Source: DASSQJ01 sp963726295 (GTDB lineage Bacteria; Actinomycetota; Actinomycetes; Actinomycetales; Dermatophilaceae). From it: DNA of 64,000 bases. The notes beneath the pieces are model-generated. The model saw only the letters and a program-made list of their open reading frames with translations. It was not told where the DNA came from and searched no databases. The DNA is taken from assembly GCA_963726295.1 (NCBI GenBank), contig CAVSBW010000001.1, positions 930,001-994,000 of the forward strand, in the 5' to 3' direction. Below are positions 1-8,016 of the stretch, one piece after another. The translations under genes were made by a program, and so were the position numbers. Numbering within the stretch: position 1 is the first letter of the stretch; every line of letters starts with the position of its first letter.

Positions 1-815
1 TGCCGCAGCGGGTCGTCCATCACCGCGCCCAGCAGGGTGGCGGCGCTGTCGGCGAGGTCGACCGGGGCGCTGTCGGCCGCTATGTCGGGCTCGGGCGCGC
101 TCAGGCGGCCCGCCCCGACGGCCACCACCCTGTCGGCGCCGAGCTCGAGGGCAGGAGCGATCGGCGCGCGGCGCCGGGTGGCCCCGTCGACGTACCAGCC
201 GGCGGCCTCCGGTGGCTCGCCGACGTGGACGGAGGGGAAGAGGGCGGGCACTGCGGCCGAGGCCATGAGGTGGTCGGTGCTCAGCCGTGCGGCCACGAAG
301 TGGCGCTGCTGGGCTGTCGGCACGGAGGGCAGCCGTCCGCGGCCCTCGGTGAACAGCACCACCCTCCCGGTCCGGACCGAGCTGGCGGCGACGGCCAGGG
401 CGTCGAGCCGGTCACCAGCGGTGTTGCGGTGCAAGGAGTCCCAGTCGATCCGGCCGGCCAGCGTCGACGCGAGCGGTGTGGTCCCGAACAGGCCACGGAG
501 CCGGTACCCCGACCAGCCCACGGTCTCCGAGGCGTAGCGCAGCAGCACCTCGGGGACCTGCCGCCACAGCGGGCGCATCACCTGGGGCTTCGTGACGTGC
601 CCGAGGAGTGTGGCGAGGTGGTCCACCTGCTCCTCCACCGGGAGGTGCGCGGTGGACGCCAGCTGGGCGGACAGGAGGGCGCCCGCGCTGCTGCCCACGA
701 GCAGACGGGGACTGGCGTCGACCTCGGCGAGGGCCGGCAGCAGCACCCGCAGGACGCCGACCTGGTAGCCGGACCGGGCTCCCGCGGCGTCGAGGACCAG
801 GGCCGTCGTCGTCAT
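1..815 (-). CDS. Patatin-like phospholipase family protein (3' end beyond window)
   Basis: This is a predicted serine acyl hydrolase of the patatin fold, probably acting on acyl lipids. The visible ~271 codons start at ATG 815 and run off the left edge. An oxyanion-type stretch GARSGYQVGVL lies at residues 12-22, the nucleophile elbow GSSAG at 41-45 (Ser43), and the catalytic-dyad Asp in YVDGA near residue 210. These three elements in this order define the family. The start is supported by a TAGGGT box 7 nt upstream of the ATG. The substrate cannot be told. The C-terminus is missing only because the window ends. Confidence 0.85.
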   Translation of the reverse strand, partial: MTTTALVLDAAGARSGYQVGVLRVLLPALAEVDASPRLLVGSSAGALLSAQLASTAHLPVEEQVDHLATLLGHVTKPQVMRPLWRQVPEVLLRYASETVGWSGYRLRGLFGTTPLASTLAGRIDWDSLHRNTAGDRLDALAVAASSVRTGRVVLFTEGRGRLPSVPTAQQRHFVAARLSTDHLMASAAVPALFPSVHVGEPPEAAGWYVDGATRRRAPIAPALELGADRVVAVGAGRLSAPEPDIAADSAPVDLADSAATLLGAVMDDPLR

Positions 816-822
816 CCCGGCC

Positions 823-828
823 ACCCTA
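823..828 (-). promoter_or_regulatory. -10 box TAGGGT of the patatin-like gene
   Basis: TAGGGT on the minus strand lies 7 nt before ATG 815, a spacing that predicts a leaderless transcript. No clear -35 was seen. Confidence 0.5.
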
Positions 829-844
829 GGACCCCTCGCGCGTC

Positions 845-1579
845 TCAGGGCCGGGGCAGGCGGCGCGGCTCCAGCCGGTCCTCGCGGACGCCGTCGCCGT
901 CACGGGTCACCACATAGGCGCCGGCCCCAGCCGTCTCGGCGACGGCCTCCACGAGCTCGGTGCCGTGGTAGACCAGCCCGACGCCGTCGTCGGTGCAGTG
1001 GGTCTCGGGCAGGGTGCCGTCGGCGACGAGCCGCTGGACCAGTGGGCGACGACGCGCCTCGGAGCCGTAGTGGACCCCGTTGCCGTAGGGCAGCAGTGCC
1101 AGCCCGTTGGTGACGGCGCGCAGCTGTGGTCCGAAAGAGTCCGTGGTGCCGCCGACGAACCAGCAGATGGAGCCGGCCGACACCCCCGACAGCACCACGC
1201 CCGCCTCCCACGCGGCCCTCAGGGCCGGGCCCACCCCGTGGACGTCCCAGACGGCGAGCAGGTTGGCGACCGAGCCCCCGTTGACCCAGACGACGTCCTG
1301 ACCGAGCAGGTGCCCGGGCACGTCGTCGAGGTTCGGCATCGGGAACAGGTCGAGGACGGTGGTGTCGAAGCCCGCCGTCCGGCCCGCCTGCAGCGCCTCG
1401 TAGGAGAACCATCCCTGGTCGCCCGAGGCCGTGCCGACGACGGTGACGCGAGGTCGTCGCCCGTGTGCCCCCGAGAGGTCGACGGCGTGGTGGACGAGGG
1501 CGTCGAACGCGAGCCGGGTCCGGTCGCCGGGGCGGTACCCCCCGCTGGTGGCCAGGACGGTGGGCTGGTCGGCGGGCAC
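845..1579 (-). CDS. Peptidase S51-family protein (dipeptidase E-like)
   Basis: 244 aa, about the usual size of peptidase E. The nucleophile motif GVSAGS sits at residues 132-137 (Ser134) after the strand VWVNGGSVANLL, a typical S51 arrangement. The frame is open much further upstream, but GTG 1579 is chosen because a TAGGGT -10 box lies 7 nt before it; the alternative GTG 1588 would overlap that box. The family cleaves Asp-X dipeptides or cyanophycin. Cyanophycin genes are not nearby, so a cytoplasmic dipeptidase role is more likely. The gene is divergent from the kinase-like gene at 1647. Confidence 0.85.
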   Translation of the reverse strand: MPADQPTVLATSGGYRPGDRTRLAFDALVHHAVDLSGAHGRRPRVTVVGTASGDQGWFSYEALQAGRTAGFDTTVLDLFPMPNLDDVPGHLLGQDVVWVNGGSVANLLAVWDVHGVGPALRAAWEAGVVLSGVSAGSICWFVGGTTDSFGPQLRAVTNGLALLPYGNGVHYGSEARRRPLVQRLVADGTLPETHCTDDGVGLVYHGTELVEAVAETAGAGAYVVTRDGDGVREDRLEPRRLPRP

Positions 1580-1586
1580 GTCCCTC

Positions 1587-1592
1587 ACCCTA
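1587..1592 (-). promoter_or_regulatory. -10 box TAGGGT of the S51 peptidase gene
   Basis: The box is 7 nt upstream of GTG 1579 and decides that start. Confidence 0.5.
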
Positions 1593-1646
1593 GGACCCTG
1601 TGGACAACTCACCGGTGCCGAGCGCCGTCCCCGGCACAGTGGGGGG

Positions 1647-3167
1647 ATGGCGGTCACGGGGGAGGTCACGGCGGCGCCCGAGGTGGCGGGATTCGAGCTC
1701 GGCCGGGTCATCGCACGCGGTGGCACCTCGGAGGTCTGGGAGGGCGTGCGCGAGGCGGACGGGCGGCGGTTGGCGGTCAAGGTCGCCCTCGCCGAGCGCG
1801 ACGCCGTGGCGGCTGCCGTCCGCGAGGCCTCGCTCTCGTCGGCGGCCGCCGACGCGCACGTCGTGCCGGTCGAGGCCTGCCTCCCGCTGCCGGACGGCCG
1901 GGTCGCACTCGTCATGCCGCTCGTCAGGGGCGGTGACCTCGCCTCGCTCGTCGCCGCGCGGGGGCACCTCGGCGCCGGGGAGGTCGTCACCGCGCTGGCA
2001 CCGGTGGCCAGCGCGGTCGGTCGGCTGCACCGGGTCGGCGCGGTCCACGGTGACCTCTCGCCGGGCAACGTGCTGCTCGACCTCGACGGCCGGCCGCTGC
2101 TGGCCGACCTCGGCCTCGGACGGGTGGTGGGGGAGGAGGCACCGGCCGTCTGGGGGACGGAGGGGTACGTCGCGCCCGAGGTCCTCATGGGTGCCGACCC
2201 CGCTCCGGCAGCCGACGTCTATGCCCTCGGTGCGCTGGGCTGGCTGTGCCTCACCGGTGCGCCCCCGGGCCCACCGGGGCTGCGCGCACCGCTCGCCGAG
2301 TGCTGCCGGGCCGGCGACGACGCGGCGTCGCTCGTGGCGGTGCTCGAGTCCGCGGTCGCCCCGCTCCCGCACGAGCGCCCCGGCGCGGCCGAGCTGGCCT
2401 GGGCGCTCTTCGGCTCGGCCGAGGCGGTGCCGCTGCACCTGGTCGAGGGTGAGGACGAGGTCGGTGCGGTCACCTACCGGCTGCGGGCGGCCGCCGCGTC
2501 GGGGGCACGCGAGGCGCCCCGGCGACCCGGCCGGCACGCTCGGCGGCGTGGCCGTACCGCCACACGGGGTCGGTGGCGGGCGGCGGTCGTCGGGGTCGTC
2601 GTCCTCTCGCTCGTGGGCGCCGGTGTGGCGGCGGCCGTGGCGGGGGGCGGCGAGCCGGTGTCCCCGGTCGGCGCGACGGCGCCCGGCACCAGCATCCCCG
2701 TGTCGCCCACGCCCCCGGCCGGCCGGCCCGGTGCCGACGTCCCACCGCCGGCCGCCGCGACGCCGACCGACCCGCGGCGGGTCCGAGACGCCCCGGCCCG
2801 GCAGGCGCGCGAGCTCCTCGAGGCCCTGGCACGGGCGCGGGCCACGGCCTGGCGCTCGGGCGACCCGTCCCGGCTGACGGCCGCGGAGTCGCGCGGGTCC
2901 CCGCTGCTCGCTCGCGACACCACGGCCGTCGAGGTGCTGGCCCGGTCCGGGCTGCGGTACGAGGGTCTGCGCTACGTCGTCGGCGACATCGGTGTGGAGG
3001 CGGCGGGTCGGACCTCCGCGGTGCTTCGGGCCAGGCTCGGGACGAGTGCGTACGACGTGGTCGGCGCCCGCTCGGCGCCGGTGGCCGCGTCGCCGGGAGA
3101 AGAGGTCCTCGTCGACCTCACGTGGACCCACGACGGTTGGCGGCTGGCCGGCATCCGGGCCGGTTAG
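1647..3167 (+). CDS. Membrane-anchored Ser/Thr protein kinase-like protein
   Basis: 506 aa. The N-terminal kinase-like domain has a glycine loop (ARGGTSEVWEG, 23-33), the VAIK-type Lys45, a catalytic loop HGDLSPGN (134-141), DLG (154-156) instead of DFG, and an activation segment ending GTEGYVAPE (170-178). One predicted membrane helix (about 310-333) leads to a Pro-rich linker and a ~140-residue outer domain with no recognised repeats. HGD instead of HRD makes it non-RD. Lys, Asp, Asn and the metal Asp are all present, so it may be active with unusual regulation. ATG 1647 follows a G-rich stretch and a weak CACAGT box. The target is unknown. Confidence 0.82.
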   Translation: MAVTGEVTAAPEVAGFELGRVIARGGTSEVWEGVREADGRRLAVKVALAERDAVAAAVREASLSSAAADAHVVPVEACLPLPDGRVALVMPLVRGGDLASLVAARGHLGAGEVVTALAPVASAVGRLHRVGAVHGDLSPGNVLLDLDGRPLLADLGLGRVVGEEAPAVWGTEGYVAPEVLMGADPAPAADVYALGALGWLCLTGAPPGPPGLRAPLAECCRAGDDAASLVAVLESAVAPLPHERPGAAELAWALFGSAEAVPLHLVEGEDEVGAVTYRLRAAAASGAREAPRRPGRHARRRGRTATRGRWRAAVVGVVVLSLVGAGVAAAVAGGGEPVSPVGATAPGTSIPVSPTPPAGRPGADVPPPAAATPTDPRRVRDAPARQARELLEALARARATAWRSGDPSRLTAAESRGSPLLARDTTAVEVLARSGLRYEGLRYVVGDIGVEAAGRTSAVLRARLGTSAYDVVGARSAPVAASPGEEVLVDLTWTHDGWRLAGIRAG

Positions 3168-3176
3168 GGGTCGCGC

Positions 3177-4130
3177 TCAGGTGTCTACCAGCCAGCGGAG
3201 GGCGCTCCCGAGGTCGCCGTGCCGGTGGACGAAGCCACTGCGCTCGAGCACCTGGGGCACGACCCGCTGGCTGGCGAGGATGTCGCCGGCGTACTCACCG
3301 AGTGCGATGCGCAGTGCGAAACCCGGGATGGGGACGACTGCCGGACGGTGAAGGGCCGCTCCGAGGGCCTTGGCGACCGCCTTCTGCCGGGGCGGAGCGG
3401 GTCCGACGAGGTTCACGGGGCCGGTGACCTCGGGGTGGTCGAGCAGGTGGAGGATCGCGGAGACCGTGTCGCTGAGGGAAATGAGCGGCCAGTACTGTCG
3501 ACCGGAGCCGATCGGGCCGGCGAGGCCGATGCGGGCGGCGCGCACCAGGGGACCCGCTGCCCCTCCCTCGGTGGACACCAGCAGGCCGGACCGGTCCACG
3601 CGCAAGAGCATGCCCGTCGGGTGGTCCAGGGGTGTGAGCACGATGCCGGTGCGTACGAACGCCACCGGCGCCCCGGCGGCGACCGCCGGCTCGGCGGCAG
3701 CCTCCCAGGCGTGGACCACGTCGGCGAGGAAGCCCTCACCGCCGTCGCTGTCCTCGGTGAGTCGTTCGTCGCCGCGGTCGCCGTAGAAGCCCACCGCGGA
3801 CCCGCTGACGAACCGCATCGGTCGGCCGGTTGCCGCGATCGCGGTCGCGACGGCGTGGGTGGAGTCGGTGCGGGAGGTGAGGATCTCGCGCTTGTACGAC
3901 GGGGTCCAGCGGCGGTCGCCGACACCGGCGCCGGCGAGGTTGACCAGCGCGTCGACGCCGTCGAGGACGTGCGGGTCGAGGTGACGGCTCGACGGGTCCC
4001 ACCGCACCTCGTCGGGCGAAGCCGGGGGGCGCCGCACGAGGCGCAGCACCTCGTCGCCACGCTCGCGGAGCGCGGCGACGAGGGGGGTGCCGATGAGACC
4101 GGACGAGCCGGTCAGGGCGATGCGGGCCAC
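3177..4130 (-). CDS. TIGR01777 family NAD(P)-binding epimerase-like protein
   Basis: 317 aa, an extended short-chain dehydrogenase. The dinucleotide-binding motif GSSGLIG is at residues 8-14. A conserved block near the middle (VSGSAVGFYGDRGDE) and the C-terminal domain ending in LRWLV are typical of the TIGR01777/SDR39U1 family. It starts 4 bp after sucB ends, so it is probably cotranscribed with sucB. An orthologue in M. tuberculosis (Rv2216) follows dlaT in the same way. Its substrate is not known in bacteria. The lipB and lipA genes that often follow are not in this window. Confidence 0.88.
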   Translation of the reverse strand: MARIALTGSSGLIGTPLVAALRERGDEVLRLVRRPPASPDEVRWDPSSRHLDPHVLDGVDALVNLAGAGVGDRRWTPSYKREILTSRTDSTHAVATAIAATGRPMRFVSGSAVGFYGDRGDERLTEDSDGGEGFLADVVHAWEAAAEPAVAAGAPVAFVRTGIVLTPLDHPTGMLLRVDRSGLLVSTEGGAAGPLVRAARIGLAGPIGSGRQYWPLISLSDTVSAILHLLDHPEVTGPVNLVGPAPPRQKAVAKALGAALHRPAVVPIPGFALRIALGEYAGDILASQRVVPQVLERSGFVHRHGDLGSALRWLVDT

Positions 4131-4134
4131 GCGG

Positions 4135-6096
4135 TCAGAGGCCGAGGTCGGCCTCGAACGCGCCCTCCTCGAGGCGCTGCTTCATCGTCGAGAGGAAGCG
4201 GGCGGCGTCCGCCCCGTCGACGATCCGGTGGTCGTAGGACAGGGCGAGGTAGACCATCGACCGGATGGCGATCGTCTCGCCGCCGTCCTCCGCGATGACG
4301 ACGACGGGTCGGCGCACGACCGCACCCGTGCCGAGGATGCCGACCTGCGGCTGGTTGATGATCGGGGTGTCGAAGAGCGCGCCCCGGGACCCCGTGTTCG
4401 TGATCGTGAAGGTGCCACCCGCGAGGTCGTCGGGCGTGATCTTGTTGCCACGGGTCCGGTCGGCGAGCTCGGCGATGCCGCGGGCCAGGCCGGCGATGTT
4501 GAGGTCACCGGCGTTCTTGATGACGGGGACCAGCAGTCCCTTCTCGGTGTCGACGGCGATGCCGACGTGCTCCGCCCCGTGGTAGGTGACCTCGTCGTCC
4601 TCGATGCTCGCGTTGACCATCGGGTGCGACTTGAGCGCCTCGACGGCGGCGAGCGTGAAGAAGGGCAGGAAGCTGAGCTTGGTGCCCTCGCGTTGGGCGA
4701 ACTCGCCCTTGGCCCTGTCCCGCAGGCGGGCGATCCGGGTGACGTCGACCTCGACCACCGTGGTCAGCTGGGCCGAGACCTGGAGCGACTCGACCATTCG
4801 CCGCGCGATCGTCTTGCGCAGCCGCGTCATCGCCTGCGTGGTCCCGCGCAGGGAGGTGTCGACCTCGGCCTTCTTCGGCGGGGCCGCCGGCGGTGCCGTG
4901 GAGGCCGAGGCCGCGGGCTGCTCTGCGGCCGGCTCCTCCGCGGGTGCCTCGGCGGCCTGCTTGGCCTCCGCGGCGGCGAGGACGTCCTGCTTGCGGATCC
5001 GTCCGCCGATGCCCGTGCCCTCGACCTCGGCGAGGTCGATGCCGTGGTCGGCGGCGATCTTGCGCACCAGTGGGGTGACGTAGGCCGCGGCGTCCGAGTC
5101 GGACTGTCGTGGGGTGGGGGCGGTGGAGCCACCGGACGGTGTCGGGGCGTCGTCGGCCTCCGCCGTCGCCTCGTCGGCGGTCTCCTGCGCGGGTGCCTCC
5201 TCGGCAGGGGCTTCGGCCTGCGGCTCCTCGGCCTTCTCGCCGTCACCGCCGGACTCGGCCGGCTGGTCTCCGGTGTCCTCCGAGCGTTGCGGCTCCTGCG
5301 GCTCCTCGGACTCCCCGGACGCCTCGGGCAAGGACTCCTGCGACGGCGCCGCCGAGCCACCACCGCCGCCACCGCCACCGATGACTGCCAGGTCGGCGCC
5401 GACCGGGACGGTGTCGTCCTCCTGGGCCAGGATCTGGGTCAGCGTGCCGGCGACCGGCGAGGGGATCTCGGTGTCGACCTTGTCGGTGGAGACCTCGAGG
5501 AGCGGCTCGTCGACCGCGACCTCGTCGCCCTCCTGCTTCAGCCAGCGCGTGATGGTGCCCTCGGTGACCGACTCGCCCAGGGCCGGCATCTGCACCCGCT
5601 CGCCGTCGCCCGAGCCACCGCCACCGGAGGAGCCGCCACCCGACTCCTGCTGCCCGTCGTCGCCGGCGTCATCGGAGCGGGGCTCGGCCGGCTCCTGGCC
5701 GCCCTCGTCGCCGGCGTCGGCCACCGCGTCGCCGTCGGCCGGGTCCTCCACCTCGTCGTCGGACCCCGACGAGGTGTCCGAGCCCGAGTCGCCGTCGGTC
5801 TCCTGTGGCTGGTCCTGGGACTGCTGCTCGCCACCGGACCCACCGTCGTCGGACCCCTCGCCGTCACCGATGACGGCGAGGTCGGCGCCGACGGGGACGG
5901 TGTCGTCCTCCTCGACGAGGATCTCCTGCAACGTCCCGGCCACGGGGGAGGGGATCTCGGTGTCGACCTTGTCGGTCGAGACCTCGAGGAGCGGCTCGTC
6001 GACCTCCACGGAGTCGCCGACGCTCTTGAGCCACCGCGTGACCGTTCCCTCGGTGACGGACTCGCCGAGCGCGGGCATCTGTACGCGTTCTGACAT
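4135..6096 (-). CDS. sucB: 2-oxoacid dehydrogenase E2, dihydrolipoamide acyltransferase
   Basis: 653 aa. Two N-terminal lipoyl domains carry lipoylation motifs STDKVDTE with Lys43 and Lys206. A peripheral-subunit-binding domain (about 339-375) is followed by the catalytic domain with SYDHRIVDG (His~623, Asp~627). E2 forms the core of the complex, transferring acyl groups to CoA. It is annotated as sucB by similarity, but in many actinobacteria this protein (dlaT) is the shared or pyruvate-dehydrogenase E2. The linkers are long and strongly acidic, rich in Gly, Ser and Glu rather than Ala/Pro. A good ribosome site (GAAGGAG) precedes ATG 6096. lpdA (E3) lies just upstream. Confidence 0.95.
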   Translation of the reverse strand: MSERVQMPALGESVTEGTVTRWLKSVGDSVEVDEPLLEVSTDKVDTEIPSPVAGTLQEILVEEDDTVPVGADLAVIGDGEGSDDGGSGGEQQSQDQPQETDGDSGSDTSSGSDDEVEDPADGDAVADAGDEGGQEPAEPRSDDAGDDGQQESGGGSSGGGGSGDGERVQMPALGESVTEGTITRWLKQEGDEVAVDEPLLEVSTDKVDTEIPSPVAGTLTQILAQEDDTVPVGADLAVIGGGGGGGGSAAPSQESLPEASGESEEPQEPQRSEDTGDQPAESGGDGEKAEEPQAEAPAEEAPAQETADEATAEADDAPTPSGGSTAPTPRQSDSDAAAYVTPLVRKIAADHGIDLAEVEGTGIGGRIRKQDVLAAAEAKQAAEAPAEEPAAEQPAASASTAPPAAPPKKAEVDTSLRGTTQAMTRLRKTIARRMVESLQVSAQLTTVVEVDVTRIARLRDRAKGEFAQREGTKLSFLPFFTLAAVEALKSHPMVNASIEDDEVTYHGAEHVGIAVDTEKGLLVPVIKNAGDLNIAGLARGIAELADRTRGNKITPDDLAGGTFTITNTGSRGALFDTPIINQPQVGILGTGAVVRRPVVVIAEDGGETIAIRSMVYLALSYDHRIVDGADAARFLSTMKQRLEEGAFEADLGL

Positions 6097-6132
6097 CAGG
6101 ACAGCTCTCCTTCGTGGGCGGTGGCGTTCATC

Positions 6133-6138
6133 ACTCTA
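6133..6138 (-). promoter_or_regulatory. -10 box TAGAGT upstream of sucB
   Basis: TAGAGT on the minus strand lies about 36 nt before ATG 6096, leaving a short leader with a GAAGGAG ribosome site. It would give sucB its own promoter in addition to read-through from lpdA. Confidence 0.4.
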
Positions 6139-6156
6139 GTTGTGGCCGTTCGGTCG

Positions 6157-7539
6157 CTAGGCGTGGGCGTGCAGCGGTTTGCCGGCGAGGGCGAGGTGGG
6201 CCTCGCCGAGCGCCTCGTTCTGCGTCGGGTGGGCGTGGACGAGCGCGGCGACGTCCTCGGCGTGGGCCTCCCAGCCGACGACGAGCTGGGCCTCGCCGAC
6301 CTGCTCGCCCATCCGCGACCCGACCATGTGCACCCCGAGCACCGGCCCGTCGTCGAGGGCGACCAGCTTGACGAAGCCCTGGGTGCCGAGGATCTGCGAC
6401 TTCCCGTTGCCGCCGAGGTTGTACTCGTAGGTGCGCACGGCCTCCCCGTGCTCCTCGCGGGCCTGCTCCTCGGTGAGCCCGACGGAGGCGACCTCGGGGT
6501 CGCTGTAGGTGACCCGGGGGATCTCGCGGTCGACCACCGGTCGCGGTTCCAGCCCGGCGATGTCCTCGGCCACGAAGATCCCCTGGGCGAAGCCGCGGTG
6601 GGCCAGCTGGAGGCCGGGGACTATGTCGCCGACCGCACGGACGCCCTCCACCCCGGTGCGGCAGCGCTCGTCGGTCGGCACGTACCCGCGCTCGACGGTG
6701 ATCCCGGCCTGCTCGAAGCCCATGCCGGCGGTCACCGGTCCGCGACCCACGGCCACGAGCAGCAGGTCGGCGACGATCTCCTCGCCGTCCTCGAGCCGCA
6801 CCGTCACCTCGTCGTCGGTCTGTCGCACCGAGTCGAACCGGGCGCCGGTGCGCACGGTGACGCCGCGCTTGCGGAAGGCCCGCTGCAGGGCCGCGCTCAC
6901 GGCCGGGTCCTCGGCGGCGACGAGGCGGGGGAGCGCCTCGACGACGGTGACCTCCGCACCGAAGGAGCGGAACACCGAGGCGAACTCGACACCGATCACC
7001 CCGCCGCCGAGCACGACGACCCGGCCGGGCACCTCCTCGAGACCGAGCGCGCCGTCGCTGGTGACGACCCGCCCCCCGAGCTCGAGGCCGGGGAGCGTGC
7101 GCGCGGACGAGCCGGTGGCCAGGACGACGTGCCGCCCGACGAGCCGGCGGTCGCCGACGACCACCGTCTGCGCGTCGGCCAGGCGACCCTCGCCCTCGAC
7201 GTACTCGACCTCGCGGCCCCGGACGAGCCCCTGGAGTCCCTTGTACAGCCGCGCCACGACGCCCTCGCGGTACCTCGTGACGGCCGGCAGGTCGATTCCC
7301 TCGAGGGTGGCGCGCACGCCGAAGCGCTCCGACTCGCGGGCAGCGTCGGCGACCTCCGCGGCGTGGAGCAGCGCCTTGGTGGGGATGCATCCGCGGTGCA
7401 GGCAGGTGCCGCCGAGGAGGTCCTTCTCGACGAGGGCCACCGAGAGCCCGAGCTCGGCGGCGCGCAGGGCGCACGCGTAGCCGCCGCTCCCTCCCCCGAG
7501 GACGACGACGTCGTGGGTGGTCTCGGTGTCGGCCGGCAT
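6157..7539 (-). CDS. lpdA: Dihydrolipoyl dehydrogenase (E3)
   Basis: 460 aa, normal for the family. An FAD-binding GGGSGG is at 15-20, the redox-active pair in GGTCLHRGC (Cys46/Cys51), a second Rossmann motif in the middle (VLGGGVIGVEFAS), and a C-terminal HPTQNE giving the His437-Glu442 pair of the active site. It reoxidises dihydrolipoamide of E2 with NAD+. The frame is open far upstream. ATG 7539 is chosen for its fit to the family N-terminus and the purine-rich GAGAGGGAG upstream. It is followed by sucB on the same strand. Confidence 0.95.
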   Translation of the reverse strand: MPADTETTHDVVVLGGGSGGYACALRAAELGLSVALVEKDLLGGTCLHRGCIPTKALLHAAEVADAARESERFGVRATLEGIDLPAVTRYREGVVARLYKGLQGLVRGREVEYVEGEGRLADAQTVVVGDRRLVGRHVVLATGSSARTLPGLELGGRVVTSDGALGLEEVPGRVVVLGGGVIGVEFASVFRSFGAEVTVVEALPRLVAAEDPAVSAALQRAFRKRGVTVRTGARFDSVRQTDDEVTVRLEDGEEIVADLLLVAVGRGPVTAGMGFEQAGITVERGYVPTDERCRTGVEGVRAVGDIVPGLQLAHRGFAQGIFVAEDIAGLEPRPVVDREIPRVTYSDPEVASVGLTEEQAREEHGEAVRTYEYNLGGNGKSQILGTQGFVKLVALDDGPVLGVHMVGSRMGEQVGEAQLVVGWEAHAEDVAALVHAHPTQNEALGEAHLALAGKPLHAHA

Positions 7540-7558
7540 ACCGGTCTGGCTCCCTCTC

Positions 7559-7628
7559 GTGGTGACAAGCGGTCGGCGGGCCCCGAGGGGAATGGTCCTC
7601 ACGGGGCTCTGCTGCATCTTGTCACCAC
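7559..7628. repeat. Perfect 11-bp inverted repeat in the lpdA / hypothetical divergent region
   Basis: GTGGTGACAAG at 7559-7569 is mirrored exactly by CTTGTCACCAC at 7618-7628, with 48 bp between. The arms flank the probable lpdA promoter region. The spacing is too long for a terminator, and two half-site operators for a regulator of lpdA are plausible. Confidence 0.5.
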
Positions 7629-7677
7629 CACGCACGCGCCGACACCTCTGCGTCGCGGGGTGGGCGCGGCGAGCCCC

Positions 7678-7683
7678 TATCGT
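7678..7683 (+). promoter_or_regulatory. -10 box TATCGT of the 107-aa gene
   Basis: TATCGT is 6 nt before ATG 7690, predicting a leaderless transcript. Confidence 0.5.
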
Positions 7684-7689
7684 TGGCGC

Positions 7690-8013
7690 ATGGCCTGGTG
7701 GAGACGCTCCCGCCGCCGCTCCGGGGAGCGCGGCGGAAACGACCTGTCGACCGTCCGTGACCACCTGGCGGACTTCGTCGCCAGCCGGCGCGGGGTCGAG
7801 GCCTATGTGGAGCCGGCCACCAACGTCACCTCGACGACCGTCGTCCTCATCGCCCACGACGGCGAGTGGACCCGCCGGGCGCTCCCGACCCGGCCGATGG
7901 CCTTCGAGACCGCCCGTGCCCTCGGCGTGCCCGTGTACGACGTCAACCTCACCGGCTACCCCGCGCGGATGCGCGCCTGGACGGCGCGGCAGCGCCGTGA
8001 GGGCAAGGCCTGA
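7690..8013 (+). CDS. Conserved hypothetical protein, 107 aa
   Basis: The product is a small soluble protein with an Arg-rich N-terminus (WWRRSRRRS) and no membrane segment. A compact alpha/beta core with WTRRALPTRPMAFETARALG is followed by a basic C-terminal helix. I do not recognise the family. The start is well placed by a -10 box 6 nt upstream. It sits between lpdA (divergent) and pepA (convergent, 3 bp apart), which suggests a conserved housekeeping neighbourhood but no specific job. Confidence 0.72.
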   Translation: MAWWRRSRRRSGERGGNDLSTVRDHLADFVASRRGVEAYVEPATNVTSTTVVLIAHDGEWTRRALPTRPMAFETARALGVPVYDVNLTGYPARMRAWTARQRREGKA

Positions 8014-8016
8014 GCG

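Noticed and set aside
845..2188. 447-aa frame covering the S51 peptidase and beyond
   Set aside because: The first ~200 residues run antisense to the kinase gene and have no family sequence; the -10 box places the start at 1579.
6121..8013. Very long open frame opposite lpdA
   Set aside because: It mirrors the lpdA gene in a GC-rich genome. Only its last part (7690-8013) has its own -10 box and a protein-like sequence.
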